64,000 bases of DNA from Caecitellus pseudoparvulus (GCA_965644315.1 CBFFRQ010000018.1:1240001-1304000), one strand, 5' to 3'. Positions 31,101 through 43,954 are shown, numbered from the stretch's first letter. Numbers and translations are program-made. The notes: generated by a model not told the origin, from the sequence alone.

Positions 31101-34100
31101 GCAGCGCTCCAGCTCTTTCTGTGGGTGAACACGAAGTCTGGCTGGCAGATGGGCGGTCCCGATTGTCAACGCTATCGACACTGGTTGTGGCATCACCGAC
31201 TTGGCTATCCGCCTTTTCACCGAAGTCGGGCCCCATGAGGGGTGGGACCTTAGTTTCGTTGCAAGGGCAGGGGCTTCCACCTGAATTGGACTATGTTTGC
31301 ATGTTCGGGCAGCAAAAGAGTCATGCATGGCCCGTACCTGATGGCGGGCTTGCCTGTCGCACGCCAGCAACAGTCGTGCCAGGTGCGGTTTCTTTCCGTT
31401 TGCAGGTTGCAGGTGCGACGGGCACCAGCCCGGGTAACTTTACTTTCATGCAAGAGCCCATTCTTGAGAGTGTCCTTCCATCAGAAGTCCCAGCCGGGAC
31501 CGACACTGAGGTTTCGTTCTCCCTGCACCCGGTCCTGGGCAATTTGCCACCAGAAGCCGCATGCGTTGTGCTTTCTGAGACCCGGACAGCCCTTTTCGCT
31601 GCTGCGCTTCGCACCACCAGGGGGGGGACGTTCACCTGCCGGCTGCAGGCCACCACACTGCAAGGGGTGCAGCCTGGTACGTTTATCTGGCTCGCTGTGG
31701 CTCTGAATGGTCTTGACATCAGCACGTCAAGGCAAGCACTCCGTGTTGTGCAGCGTCCTCGACTGGTGCGGCTACAACCTGCAATTGGGCCAGTCAGCGG
31801 TGGGACTGCTGTCCTTTTACGGGGGTACTTCTTTTCTCCCCGCATGGCAGCTTGTTGCAGGTTTGGGAACTCTTCTGCTGTGCAAGCTCTTTTTCTGTCG
31901 AGGGAGAGAGTTCAGTGTACGACGCCCTCCCTACTGTCACTGGGAGTCTTGCCTGTGTTCTTTGCAACAGACTGCTCGGTATATGAGGACTCAGGTCTTC
32001 GATTTGAGTCGCATGAGCGACTGCGTCTCGGCCAAGCAACCCCGGCCTTGCTTCACACAGCAGGAGGGACGCGGGTGTTGGTCACTGGTTCGAGGTTCTC
32101 TCAAGACGCGGACATCCAGTGTCGCTTCGGCCAGCAACTCGTACCGGCTGTCTTTCAGTCTGAGTCCGCCGTTGTATGCACGAGTCCGGTTGCGTTGGAG
32201 GGCCCCTCGAACATCTCCGTGTCTCTGAACGGCGTGGACTTCAGCCCTCCACTTGACGTGCGTGTTCACCGCCAGGTTACTATCTCCGCGGTGGATCCGT
32301 CCACTGTGTCTTGCTGGGGTGGAACACCGCTCACTTTGCGTGGTACTGGCTTTCTGAACGTGTCGACCCTCTCCTGTTCTGTGTTCGGCCGCCGCATGCC
32401 GGCGACGTTCATCAGCCCCGAAGCCATTTCTTGCTCCACACCTGCAAACAGCATGTGCAGCTCTTCACAAGGACAGGTTCAGGTGACCTTGAATGGCGTA
32501 GACTTTTTCGGTTCTGCCACAGCTGTGCGCTTTGTACCTCTCCCCAGCATTTCCTTTGTGGAGCCGGTGCGGGTGCTGTCGGGGTCCAAGCTTACAATCA
32601 GGGGCTCGGACATGCTGTCGGGAACACGCCTTACCTGTGTCTTCGTCAATGAGGATTGCTCCGACTGCCCACGGCAAGCCAAGTTTGAAGCGGTAGTTTT
32701 TTCAGTGTCCGTGTGCCAGTGCCTTGGCACTCCAGACGCACCCGGCACATACACCGTCCAGCTGACACTTAACGGCCACGACTCCAGTGCCCACGATGTC
32801 GTTCACTTTGGAAGGCACGAAGCCATGGTGCAAGTGCTGCCTCACTTTGACATCCAAGATGTCCAGCCGCGAGCGGGGTCTATCCATGGTGGAGAACTCG
32901 TAAGAATTCGGTACCATGTGGCCGCCACCAGCCCCGACCACTTGCCTTTATCATGCATGTTTGGGAAGGCCCGCGTGCCGGCCAGAAGTTTAGAGACTGG
33001 GCTGGTAGCTTGCCTCACTCCTTCTGTCTCCGGGGCGCAGAACACCTCCCTGCAGCTTGCTGTGCAAGGGGGTCCACTGCTCCCAAACCGGCTGTCATTC
33101 GAGTACTTCGCCCCCCCTACACCTGTGCACATCTTTCCCACCTTTGGAACTGTATCTGGCGGAACTGAGCTTGAGGGTCGCACCATGGATACGAAGGTGC
33201 CGTTGGTTGCTTGCCTTTTTCGAAGGCTGAGGGATGGCCGGGTGTTGTCAAGGGTGCCCGCAAGTGTCAATGGCACGTGCTTGACGCCCCCCCTGACCTC
33301 CACCAGCTCGTCCAGTTCGATGGACGTGCTTGTCACTCCAGTACTGGCCGATGGATCAACAACGACATCGACTGCGACCCGCTTTTCATATGTCGCTGCC
33401 CCGTTCTGCACGCACGTCAGCCCCTCTCACATCCCTGAGTCAGCAGAGGTTTCATGGGTGGTTCGAGGTCGCAACCTGCCCTTCTCAGATTCCTTGACTT
33501 GCATCTTGTACCCCAGCACCACAATTGGGGGAAAGCACGGTCTTTTTGAACCCCCTATCCGATTGAATGCTACCTGGCGCTCCGCGCAGCGCGTAGACTG
33601 TGCCCCGCACAGAAGCGGAGCGCCTGGTGTTTACCAGCTGGAAATCGAATGGAAACACCGAACAGCAACGTGTAATAGCTTCAGGGTATCCATTTACCAA
33701 GCTGCACACGTCCTCGGGGTGGCGCCTGCTTCCGTTTCAGCTGTAGGTGGCACAGCTGTGTCTGTCGTAGGCAGTGGTTTCTCCAGCACTGCTCACGAGC
33801 TCCGATTGGAAACTCAAGCGACAAGAAACAAGCTGAAGCCACTGCTCCCAACCATTGTCTGTAACTTTGGACTCTCACGGGTGCCGGGCGTGCTGGTTTC
33901 AGACGCAGAGGTTCTCTGCACTTCGCCCATACTGCCAGCGGGCCAGGTGAACCTGAGCCTTTCCCTGCTTGAACATGAAGCGCCTTTGCCTGCCAGCACA
34001 CTGACAGTTTTAGCTCCAGTGACCCTCTCCCATGTTTCCCCTGGGGTCGGCCCACTGGGTGAGGAGTTCAACGTGTCCGTCCACGGCCCGTTTGAAGGAT

Positions 34101-37100
34101 TTCGAGACCCGTTTTGCGAAGTGACAGGGCAGCTACGAAGGCCAGGGTTTCCCGTGAACGATTCGGTTGTAGTGTGTACTATCCTAGGGCCACAAAATGC
34201 GTTTCAGAAGCCAAACGCAGGGTACTTGCGAGTGGCAGTATCCATTGTGGACGCGCTCTCGGGTGCCCGGTCAGACGAGGTCCAGGTCACGCTGGTACAA
34301 CCACCATTCCTGGGCCACATACTTCCTCAAGCGCCTTTTCTCAGCGATGTGCAAGACTTTCACGTCATCGGTAGTGGATTTCTGGCCACAGGATTTGAAA
34401 AGTGCTGGTGGAGACTGCCTGGTACAAACCAGACTGTTCAGCAGCCAGCTCAGGTGGTTTCCAGTTCTGCGGTGAGGTGCTCAGCGATCCCCTTACAGCA
34501 GATGTGGCCAGAAGCCAAGAAGCTGAGAGTGTTGGTCACCAGTCTGCCCAAAGTCTTCTTAGCTTGGGAGCGCTCCCTCCTCGTCAGCTTTGTCCATTCT
34601 CCCTCGTTGAGCGGCGTGCAGCCTCAGTTCGTGGCCAGTTCAATGCGCTCTACCATTCGGATTGTCGGAACTCACTTCCTTACTTCGCCAGGGATGCTCT
34701 GTGAGGTGGGGCCCCATAAAATGCCTGTCACCCTTCTGTCAAGCGTCGAGGCCCAGTGCGAAGTGCCCCCTCTGCAGGCTGGGCAGCATAGCGTCTCATT
34801 GCTGACGCAGTCAACTGAAGTCAGCTGCGTGGACTGCACTGTGCATGCGGTGAATGTACCCCCAGTATTGTCCGTGGCCCCCACTTCCATACATGTTGGA
34901 TCGGAGGTGGATGTGCAGCTGACTACGGCTGTTCCTGTGGATTCGAGGCTGCATCGCCACCTTCGCTGCATGGTTGCTGGAATTGCGCATCAGCTCATCA
35001 GCATCAACGCCAGCCAACTACTGTGCAAGGTACAGCTTGATTCCATTCATGTCGGTCAAGTCAGGGCAGCATTGTCGGTCGAGGGGGGTCGCGAGCTGGC
35101 GAGTCCTGCTTTCATCCAAGTGTTTCAAGAACCAGTGCCTTTACGTGTCCATCCCCAGTTTGTGCAAGGACTTTCAGCAGACCTTGTGCTCCAAGGAGCA
35201 TTCCCAGTCGCAAGTTCTCTTTCGCTAGTGTTTTTGGACAGTCGCCAGGCTCATGAGTGTGTGCGGAACGGGCTTCACTCAGTCGCGTGCCGCGTAACCC
35301 GCACTTTGCCGGGGACTGCCCAGTTCTGCGTGTCGTTGAATAGGGGTGCTCAGTGCAGCTTGAACAAACTCACAGTCCATGTCGTAGGTGTCCCCACTGT
35401 TTTCGCTCTGCACCCGGGGCGTGGGCCAGTGACAGGGGGCACGAAGGTTCAGGTCCAAGGGCGAAACCTCCCTGTTGGCGCTCCGTGCCAGTGCTTGTTC
35501 GGGGAGCTTCCATCCCCTTGTTTCATCATTGCAGCAGATAGTGCTTGGTGCAGTAGTGCCCGTCGATTGGAAGCCTCAACAGTGCCCGTTAGCGTGCTTG
35601 TGAGGGGTGCTCGCGCTGAAGCTGGGGCATTGAACTTCTCGTACTTCGTACCCCCCTCTATCCCCACCCCTTTACTCGTCACCGCAACACCACCACTAGC
35701 CCACCACGGTTCCCGGGCAAGCGTGATTGTGCAAGTGCCGACCGGCCTGGACAGCGATGGTGCAGTTTGCAGCATGGGGCAGCACAAGGCCGCCGCTACA
35801 CTGCTCAACTCGTCTCACATACTGTGTGAGCTTCCCTCAAACGCTCCCATCGGATCTTCACGCCTTCCTGTGCAAGTTATTTTCGATGACATCGTGGTCA
35901 CAGCCCCTTTGGCGTACTTTGACGTGAGAAGCGTGCCCCGCATCCACAGCACTCATCCAAGCGTGTTGCATGCTGACAACGCACAGAGACTTTCTGTGCA
36001 CGGGGCGGGCTTCCTGCCTGGGACAGTGATTCAGTGCGAGGTCGGGGACTACGCCGGTCCAGCACAGTACGTGAGTGAGTCCCGTGCAGTTTGTCTCCTC
36101 CCGCCTCTGCGAGCTGGGGAGTACTTGCTGCGGGTGCGACTTGGGCATGCAGTCTCTCTTCCAGCAGATTTCATAGTGCGGGTCGTTGCTCCACCTAGAG
36201 TTCTTCAAGTTAGGCCGAGGTCTGGGCCACATGCAGGTGGCACTCGTGTCATTGTGCAAGGGAGGAACTTCCTTGGAAGCAACGCCGTGTGGTGTCATTT
36301 CGGGGTCCAGAGAGTGCCAGCCGTTCGTGTGGCATCTGACACCGAAGTGCACTGTCTGGCCCCACCAGTGGCCCTTCCAAGTACGGTCCAATTCTGCATG
36401 TCGTTTGACAATGACACTTGCCTTGCATCTACGACGCCCTTCTCTTACTATTCGCCGCCCCGAGTGTGGAGTTTGCACCCTCAAGTTTTCTTGCGGGGGC
36501 GCCCGGCCTCTGTCTTTGTACACGGAGAGGCCTTCGACCAGACGATTGGCCTTGCGTCCTCTGATGCAATCCTTTGCCGAGTCGGCAACCAAACCTTTCC
36601 AGCCCAGCTTCTTGCTGCGACCCGTCTTGAGTGCCTGGTCCAAGGCCTTGCCGAGGGCAAGCATGCTCTGGACATTTCTCTGAATGGGCTCGATTTTCTT
36701 CACTCCGGTGGTTTTGTGTCAGTGTATGCAGCTGTGGAAGTTCAAAGTGTGTGGCCAGGATCTGGCCCAGCACTTCCGGGTGGCACCCAAGTCACCCTCT
36801 CTGGGCGGAACTTCCCGAGCTCTGCGCTGGTGCTGTGCAGGTTTGGAGATGCCGACGTCAGAAGTGTCGTCGTGGACAGTACTCGGATGCTCTGTGAGGC
36901 GCCCCCTCAAGCCCCGGGCGCAGTGCCGATCCTCGTGTCTGTGAACACGGTGGACTTCGTCGACACCGGTTTTTCGTTCACCTACACGCCCGCCGTCAGC
37001 GTGGAGGGTCTGTTCCCGAAGAGTGGTTTGCTCCTCGGACAAGCTCCAGTCTTTGTCCGCGGGTCCAACTTCCTCAACTCAACGTCGTTGGCATGCTCCA

Positions 37101-40100
37101 TGTCGAGCGGAGCGGCTCAAGTGAAGGCGCGGGCATTCTTTGTAAACCCCAGCCTGGTCGTGTGCATGACCCCATCGCGAGTTGCGGGGGTTCAAGTCTC
37201 ATCGCAAGCTTCTAGTGTCGTGCTGGAAGTATCCAACAATGGGCGGGACTTCTCCAGCAACGGTCAGCAGTTCAAGTACCTCAGTGCTTGCCCTCCAGGA
37301 CATTACTGTCCACACGCAACAGTGCTGCCAGCGCCAAACGGCACGTTTGCCGAAGGATTTGGGAACTTCAACTTCACACTGTGTCCTCCTGGGACCTTTC
37401 AGCCCCAGCCGGCTCAGCCTGCTTGTCTTCCCTGCCCGGTCGGCTACTTTTGCCCCGACTTTGGCATGGCACAGCCGCTTCCTTGTAAAGCCGGCCATGT
37501 TTGTGATGAGTTGGGCCTCAGTGACTTGACGTCACCTTGCCCTCCAGGTTTTTGGTGCCCACGGGGAACGAAGGGCTCGGTCGAAGGCAGCATGCAAGGG
37601 CCAGCGCCTTCCACCGGACTGAATTCGGTTTGGGCGCTGAATGCTGAGTTCGGGGAGACCTCCTTCAACGCCACTGCTCGGGCGTGGAACATCTCTCCCC
37701 GCGCATATCCAGAGGATGGAAAGTTTAGGGTTGAGCACCCTCCTTTCTCCTTCTCCGCTTCTGGAGACGGGCACTCTGAGCTCCCGTTGCTTGCGGAGCG
37801 TCCACTGCCATGCCCCATGGGGCAGTATTGCCGCGCAGGGGTGGCAACGAATGTCTCGGTCCCTGGAAACTTTTCTTCCCCCCAGCCGTGCTTTAGTGGG
37901 TTCTTTTGCCCTCGATCATCGCATACCCCCGAAGGCTCTGGGCCATGCCCGTCGGGGTTCTTCTGTCCTACTCAAACAGAGGCTGTGCTGTGCCCGGTCG
38001 CACACCAGTGCCCTGGCGTCGGAAACACAGCCCCGACGCCATGCCCCCCTGGAACGTACAACCCGCTCCGCCAGCAAAGCAATTGTACACTGTGCCCACT
38101 TGGACACGTTTGCCCATCGGAAGCCATGTCGCAGCCCAAGCTGTGCCCCCCTGGCTTTGTCTGCGATTCGAAAGGCTTGCCAGCCCCTGTGGTGCTCTGT
38201 CCGGCTGGCTTCTTTTGTGAAGAGGGAACGCTGAGCAGGAACACAAACTTTAGCATCCCGGAAGACCCGATGAAACCGCCATTCATCGGCCCGCCCATTC
38301 CAGAGTTTAATAATGCGAGCAAGGATGTCAGGGGGCTTGTAGGCGAGGATCCCCACGTTGAGGCTCTCCGCATGCGAGTTGTTCAGGAGTACGTGGTTTT
38401 TGCTGACCCACAACATTCCCCAACGGGATCCACTGTCGGTGCGACGCTTGCGGCGTTTAGCAACGCGCAGCTGAAGCCCTTGCCTTGCCCGCTTGGCACG
38501 TTTTGCCTGGGTGGAGTGCAGCACGCCACGACCACACCCTGGATCCCCCAGACCCCGGAAGGCGCAGTGGCCCCCCAACCTTGTGTCGAAGGCCGGTACT
38601 GCAGGTATGCCACTCCTTCGGCGGGTGGCACGGGTCCCTGCTTTGCTGGGCACTACTGCCCGCCGCAGGCAAGCTACCCCACGCAGGCCGCCCTCGGCAC
38701 GTTTGCAGCGGGGCAGTTCAACGTCGCACCAACTCTGTGCTTTCCAGGGACATATGCGCCCCTACTTGGCCATGCGGGGTGTTTGCCGTGTCCAGCAGGC
38801 TTTTCATGTGAAGGGTATGGCACCTACGAGCCGAAAGTGTGCCCCCACGGCACGTACCGTAGCGCACAGGACTCAGTGTCTTGCAAGATTTGCCCCAGGG
38901 GAACGTTTACCCCCCACACTGGAGTGACAACTGTGACAGATTGTGAGCCATGTCCTCAGGGCCGGATTTGCGGTCTGGCAGAAATGTTTGACTTGACCAG
39001 CCAGTCCGGTCCATGCCCCGAGGGCCACACTTGCGGTGAGAGGACAACTCAAGCAAAAATGTTCGATCACGAATGCCCAGCTGGGCACTACTGTTACGAA
39101 GAAACCCGAACAGATGAGCAAATGGACCTAATGTGTGAACCGGGCCACTTTTGTTCTCGAAAGACCAAAGGCTTTCTCCGGAACCGGAACAAGTGCAGCG
39201 TCGGGCAGTTTTGCCCACAAGGCACGGCAGAAGGTTTCAACAAGGAAACAAGGTGCCCTCGCGGCACGAGCTCACGAGCCGGTTCGGAGAGTGTTTTGGA
39301 CTGCGAAGTCCTCCCAACCAGCATCTGTGACAAGGTCGAGGATGGGCGGTACTACCCAAGCCACGCGTACACATTTCAAGGCGACCGTGTCCTCATCGCA
39401 GACAGCCTCCGGGAAGTCGAGGCACTTGCTGTGCTGAACCCCATCAACGAATCAAGTAGTGATGCTTACTGGAGAAACGACACCTTGGAGGTCCTGCGAG
39501 TCTGCCCTCCCACTGTTCCGCTCGCTCTCCGGCAAGTGGGTGAAAGGGGGCCAGCCACCGGTCACAACATAACGTTATTCGGGTTCAACTTCCCGACTCT
39601 CCCAGGAGCTCTTGTCTGCCTTTGGGAGGGGAAGCTGACGTACCTCGACGGGTACCAAAGGCCATTCAAGCACCGGACCTTGGCTCGGGCAGAGTCGGAG
39701 TTCGTGTGCCACTGCCCAACCCCTCGCTTGATTGGCACAAATGTGGATGTGGGAGGATACGTTGAAGCCAATGTGACACTGCAGATGGTCGGGGGATCCC
39801 CAACAGGCGCTGTTCGCGCCGAAGTTCCGGTTGTTTTGGATCCTACTCTCGGGGTGAACGCCACCGATGCCCTTGTGCGAGCTGCATACGGCAGTTGCGA
39901 GCTGCAAGCAGGGGAAGGCCAGCCTGCAGCAGGACATGACCTGAATCGATGGTTCGAGCTGCGGGGGTTGTCCATGGCAAAGCTATCGTTTGACTTTGCG
40001 CACCTTCCGGAGGAGTTTGTGTACGGCGAGCACTTTACCATCGCCATTTACGTGGATCAAAGTGTCTGCACAGACGCACGCTGCGATGTGACGCGAACTC

Positions 40101-43100
40101 TCATTCCTAACACTCCTGAGACGGAGCACCTCCTGGAGACCACTCCGTGCAAGCACCCAGTCGAGCTTCCCCGATGGTTCATCGACCCTTCAGTGCCAAA
40201 GAACCAAGCTTTTAGCATCAGCGTCACGGCTCTGGAGGACGTCAAGATTCACATCGAGGCGCACATCCTGTATGGGCTGTTCCTCCCCATGGCCCCACAG
40301 CTCGTGAACACGACGACCGTGCAGGTGATGAGCCCGTCCAGGGCAAACATGACGTTTGGGCTTCGCAGCCCAGCAGTGAGGGAGCTCCCCACCGTCTTGT
40401 CATCTCAACGGAAGCGTGTGCCTGTTGAGTACTCTTTCATGGTCAGCTTTTCGCGAGACTACATGGACAGCATCATCACTCCACTGAACCTACCGCCCCG
40501 CTTTCGGGACACTGAGCGGGGCAGGGTCCTGGTGGACTTCGATGCACGAACGGTAGAGGCAACGACACCCTGGATTACAGACCCTGAGAGTGATGTCAGG
40601 GAAGGTCCGGAGTACTGGGAGAAGCCAAGTGGCGACATCCTACACAACATTGCCAAGTACAGGGAGGTGTGGCATGAGACCATTGACCTCGGAAACGGCG
40701 AGGCAGCGTACCAGTGGTCGAGAATGGTTCTCCCCTACATGCCGTTCTTCTCCAGCTGCAAGGGATTCGACAATCATATCCCTTTGTTTGCTTTGCTGGA
40801 GGACGATGCTTGCGAGCTTCCTGACCCCGATGATGGCCTGCTGTCTGAAGAGCGGTACAACTTCCCACCAATGCCGCACCCTGATGACACGTATGTCGCT
40901 GGGCCAATGGAGGTGTTCCAGTCCCCGATCGCTGACGTGTGCAGCCGCACACTGCAGTGCCGGTTCGAAGAGAACCTGCAAGCTGCCGACATTCGAGAGC
41001 GCTGGTTCGAAGTTCCCGGAGACACCGCTCTCTTTGAGATTCTGCGCAGTCCTGTGTCATTGGAGGACTTCTACAAGAATGGCGACTTGCTCGACTCGCT
41101 GCTGTTGTCGCAAGGCATCGATGTCTTTGTGCCTGTGTCCGTGGACAGGTCTGCGGCAGAGGAGCTGAAGGGGGACTGCACAACTCTGTGCTTCCCCCGG
41201 TCCATGACCCTCGACATTCCATACTACCAAGTGAACTACAACGAGAAGCGCATCTTAGCAGCTACATTGGTCCTGGAGGACTTCGATAGAGACTCTTCTA
41301 ACTCGGCATATGAGTTGTCCGTTGCGTTTTACCCTCTTGGCTGGCTAGATCTGGTCATCGCCTTTGCGTTCAACGTCGAGACGTTCATTGTTCTGTTTGT
41401 GGTGATTGGATTGCTGAGTCTGGCTGCAACGACCATTTACTGGTCCTTGAACCGCCTGCTCACGCGGCAGGCCGACCCACCACAGTTCAGATTCTTCCAC
41501 ATGCTTAGTGTCGTGGTCCCGCCGCCGACGCTGGGCATCACCTTGGCACTCGTCCCTCTGGCAATTGTGCTGGCTATCCTCTTTTTCATTCTGCGTGGAG
41601 ACGAGCTGTTCTTTTCTGTGACTGTGCTGGACAGCAACTCAGCGTGGTTTTTAGACGGTGTCGTTGGGCACTGGATGCAGAGCAAAGTGGACATTCGCCT
41701 CAAGGACCAGTACCGCCGCGGGCGAATGGGGCTGGGATTCTTGACCATAGCGATGTTCATGATGGTGCTCAGTGCCCGCATTTACATCCCCAAGCCGGTC
41801 TCTGTGAAAGAGCAGAGGCTAGCACAAGCCTCCAGGTACAACGAGCAGGTCAGCACTTGGTTGCCCACCTTCTGGAAGCGCTCAAACTTCATCTTTTGCT
41901 CGTTGATGTTCAGCTTCTTTCTTGTGCTCATCACAGAGTTCTCGTTCTGGGAGGGGTTCGGGGACTACATCTGGTACATCATTTTCATCTACAAGTTTGT
42001 GGACATCGCTGCAGGCGTCATTCTGGAGAGCCAGCTGCAAGATTCCTTACTGTTGACACCCTTCGGAGCCGCCTTTGGCATCATCCAAGCTTTGGTCACG
42101 CTGGGTAGTGATGACTTCCAGGACTTTGTCATCGTGTACTTTATTGAGTTCGGCCTCATGATTGCCGACCGTGTGTACATCGGACCAGGTCTGGACGCTG
42201 TCATTGACTGGCTGGTCGATACAGCGACGTCCATGCACCGGAGAGTCTTGGATATGATTCAGTCAGTGACAGCTCTGACCCTCCAGCAAGAAGTCGCGCG
42301 TGAAGAGCGGCAGGCCAAGGGCTTGCTTGCCCCTGAGCCCCCTCCCGTCGAGGAGGGCTCTGAGGAGACGGTGGAGCCCATCGTTGACGCTTTCGCAGGC
42401 TACTCGATGGAAGTCGTGTCCTTGTTTTTCAACCCCGTTTTGATCCTCATGATGATTGCGTTCCGCGATGAGATGGGCATTCCAGAGCTGTATGGCATCA
42501 AGGCTCAAGACATGGAGTACTACTTCTGGTTCTCGGTCGTGATCCTCTTCTTCCAGCTTGCATGCGACATGTTCCTTCACAACGTCTTGGAGCTGTTCCA
42601 TGGGTGGAAGATCCACGACTACTTGGTGTTCGTCCGCTTCCACTTCAACGAGCGCAGGGTGCGGTGGGTTGGCATGGACGACCAGTACGATGAAGCCCTG
42701 GATGAAGGCATCCGCACACTTCACCAAATGGGCTTTTCCTCTCAGTACTATTTTATGTCCTTCATTCATGTCACGGGCATGGTTCTGGTGGTCCTGGGAA
42801 TCGAGGCCATGATGAGGGTGAGCTACAACTTCTTCGGCGACCCTGCCACACTGTTGCTGGTTCCGTTCTTGTGGCTGCTTATGACGGCCCTGCAGTTCAT
42901 TGCAGTTTTCCTGGCAGACAAATTCGGGCTCTGGTCTGTGAAGCGCTCGTCAGGGACTGGCATGGCGGATGCGGGAGACGGCGACTGGGGCATTCCAAGC
43001 TTGTCAGAGCTGATGAACTTGCAACGCCGCAAGAAGGGCAGTTCATACAGCTCGTGGCAGATGAACGCAAAGCTGTCTTCAGACACTTTTAGGTTTAAGT

Positions 43101-43954
43101 TTCTGGACTACAATCGTGCCTGGTTGGTTTACCATTTACCAGAAATCCTGACTCCACGCACTGTGCAACGAGCACGGCCACGGCTCATTGCTCAGTTTGC
43201 GCGCATGCTCGGGCTTCTCGACGAAGGCGGGCAGGAGCTGAGTGGGGAAGAGGACGGGGGGCCGGAACGCAAGTTTGGAAACGTGGCACTCTCGGGATCA
43301 GACCGGGCTGTTCTCCGGTGGTGGCTGAATACTGCCCGCCGCAGGCTTGCCATGAGGGGAGCGGCAGCGCCGATCATTCGTCGCTCCATAGCCAAGGAAC
43401 GGGCACGACACGCCGAAGCAGTGGACGTCTTGATGGGCTTTTCCATGGATCAAATGGATCACATGTTCCAAGCAGCATACCCAGACATGGAGGAGCTGGA
43501 TTTAGTGGCTTGGAAGTCCTTCTTTGCGCAGAGACAGACCTACAAGGCTGTGCCGAAGGGGTCGGCTCCAGCCGGTGACAGCGAGCTGTTGATGGCTGAC
43601 ATGCTGGACAGCCAGGAACAGCAAGTTTCCAGATTTGGACCAGTCTTCCTGTCTCCAACGTCAAAGCGCTTGCTGCTTGTGTGGTACAACCAGGCGCGCA
43701 TGTCGCTGAGAAGACGCTCGGGGAGAAGGCAGGTTGTGCGACGCACGGCGCAAGCCCAGCCTGCCCTCCACGAAGAGCATGAGGACACCCCTGAGTGGGC
43801 TAAAGGGCCCTTGCAATTGAGTCCAGCGACAGCTGCTCTCGCCCGCAAGTGGCTGCAGCTGGCACGCTTCCGCAGAAGTGCCCCGCAACGACGCACCGAC
43901 GGGCGAGGAGTCGCGCCCTCTGGCACTCGCTCAGCATCAAGGCGGAATGCTTGA
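19131..43954 (+). CDS. giant IPT/TIG-repeat multi-pass membrane protein
   Basis: A predicted 8227-residue cell-surface protein. Exons are 19131-19175, 19245-19329 and 19401-43954; the introns are 69 (phase 0, GTAAGT...GCAG) and 71 bases (phase 1, GTGCGT...CGCAG). The first two exons join into a signal peptide, MLRSRVLAALAAFLT plus LFLVARAAV. Then come cadherin-like repeats (about 480-780; DNAAPRV, ISVDEDSG, VNDP, VNNAPTL). A very long run of IPT/TIG-type units follows (about 790-6005), each with a paired-cysteine pattern such as CRFG...VCTSP or CLLPPLRAGEY. A cysteine-rich GCC2/GCC3-like block (about 6005-6680; CPPGTF, CPVGYFCP) leads to a further ectodomain to about 7355. About ten transmembrane helices (about 7355-7885) precede a basic cytosolic tail. 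Many N-X-S/T sequons fit secretion. The third exon is 24.5 kb without a stop. I do not recognise an orthologue; fibrocystin-like receptors share IPT repeats but not this C-terminus. Adhesion or flagellar-surface roles are guesses. Confidence 0.85.
21650..31180 (+). repeat. divergent IPT/TIG-like repeat tract (coding)
   Basis: About 3170 residues of the giant membrane protein built from degenerate units of roughly 90-110 residues. Each unit shows a 'G.gF.pe..l.C.v.g' half followed by a 'v.C.lPp...G...l.v' half. Visible examples of the second half include CQVPPMPIGQH (near 22590), CMLPGLPPGTH (near 25119), CHLPPLSAGNH (near 27699), CTIPPSLPPGK (near 29505) and CMLPPLRAGNY (near 30549). DNA-level identity between units is low, so the array is old. 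Confidence 0.65.
31190..37285 (+). repeat. canonical IPT/TIG domain array (coding)
   Basis: About 2030 residues with clear IPT/TIG units. Starts read like SPKSGPMRGGTLVSLQGQG (near 31216), QPAIGPVSGGTAVLLRG (near 31777), HPGRGPVTGGTKVQVQGRN (near 35411), RPRSGPHAGGTRVIVQGRN (near 36212) and WPGSGPALPGGTQVTLSGRN (near 36752). Units commonly end with the signature 'SLNGVDF' or variants (VTLNGVDF, ISLNGLDF, VSNNGRDF). Some units are degenerate between these. Confidence 0.8.
37285..39310 (+). repeat. cysteine-rich GCC2/GCC3-like repeats (coding)
   Basis: About 675 residues with repeated CPPGTF, CPVGYFCP, CPSGFFCP, CPAGFFCEEGT, CPRGTFTPHTG and CPHGTYR motifs, in the style of ephrin-receptor-like GCC2/GCC3 domains. 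Two long low-cysteine spacers interrupt it (about 37590-37800 and 38225-38480). It joins the IPT array to the membrane-proximal ectodomain and is expected to be disulfide-bonded outside the cell. Confidence 0.75.
41335..42925 (+). other. multi-pass transmembrane region (coding)
   Basis: Roughly ten to eleven hydrophobic segments occur in the giant protein. Examples are IVLFVVIGLLSLAATTIYW (near 41388), LALVPLAIVLAILFFIL (near 41542), FIFCSLMFSFFLVLITEF (near 41887), YIWYIIFIYKFVDIAAGVIL (near 41968), VVSLFFNPVLILMMIAF (near 42413), FWFSVVILFFQLACDMFL (near 42524) and LLLVPFLWLLMTALQFIAVFL (near 42852). Loops between some helices are long and charged. I do not recognise a known channel or receptor signature. 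Confidence 0.75.
43283..43873 (+). repeat. three-fold LS-W-AR tail motif (coding)
   Basis: Three copies of a roughly 21-residue motif lie in the cytosolic tail: VALSGSDRAVLRWWLNTARR (43283), VFLSPTSKRLLLVWYNQARM (43642) and LQLSPATAALARKWLQLARF (43811). The shared pattern is hydrophobic-x-LS-[GP]-x(3-4)-small or basic-x-L-x-x-x-W-[LY]-[NQ]-x-AR, followed by basic residues. It looks like a short amphipathic helix used repeatedly. Confidence 0.7.

Noticed and set aside
33740-34470. Possible frame break within the IPT array where the repeat start is poorly conserved
   Set aside because: The long frame is uninterrupted across it and repeat halves reappear on both sides, so it is repeat divergence and not a frameshift.
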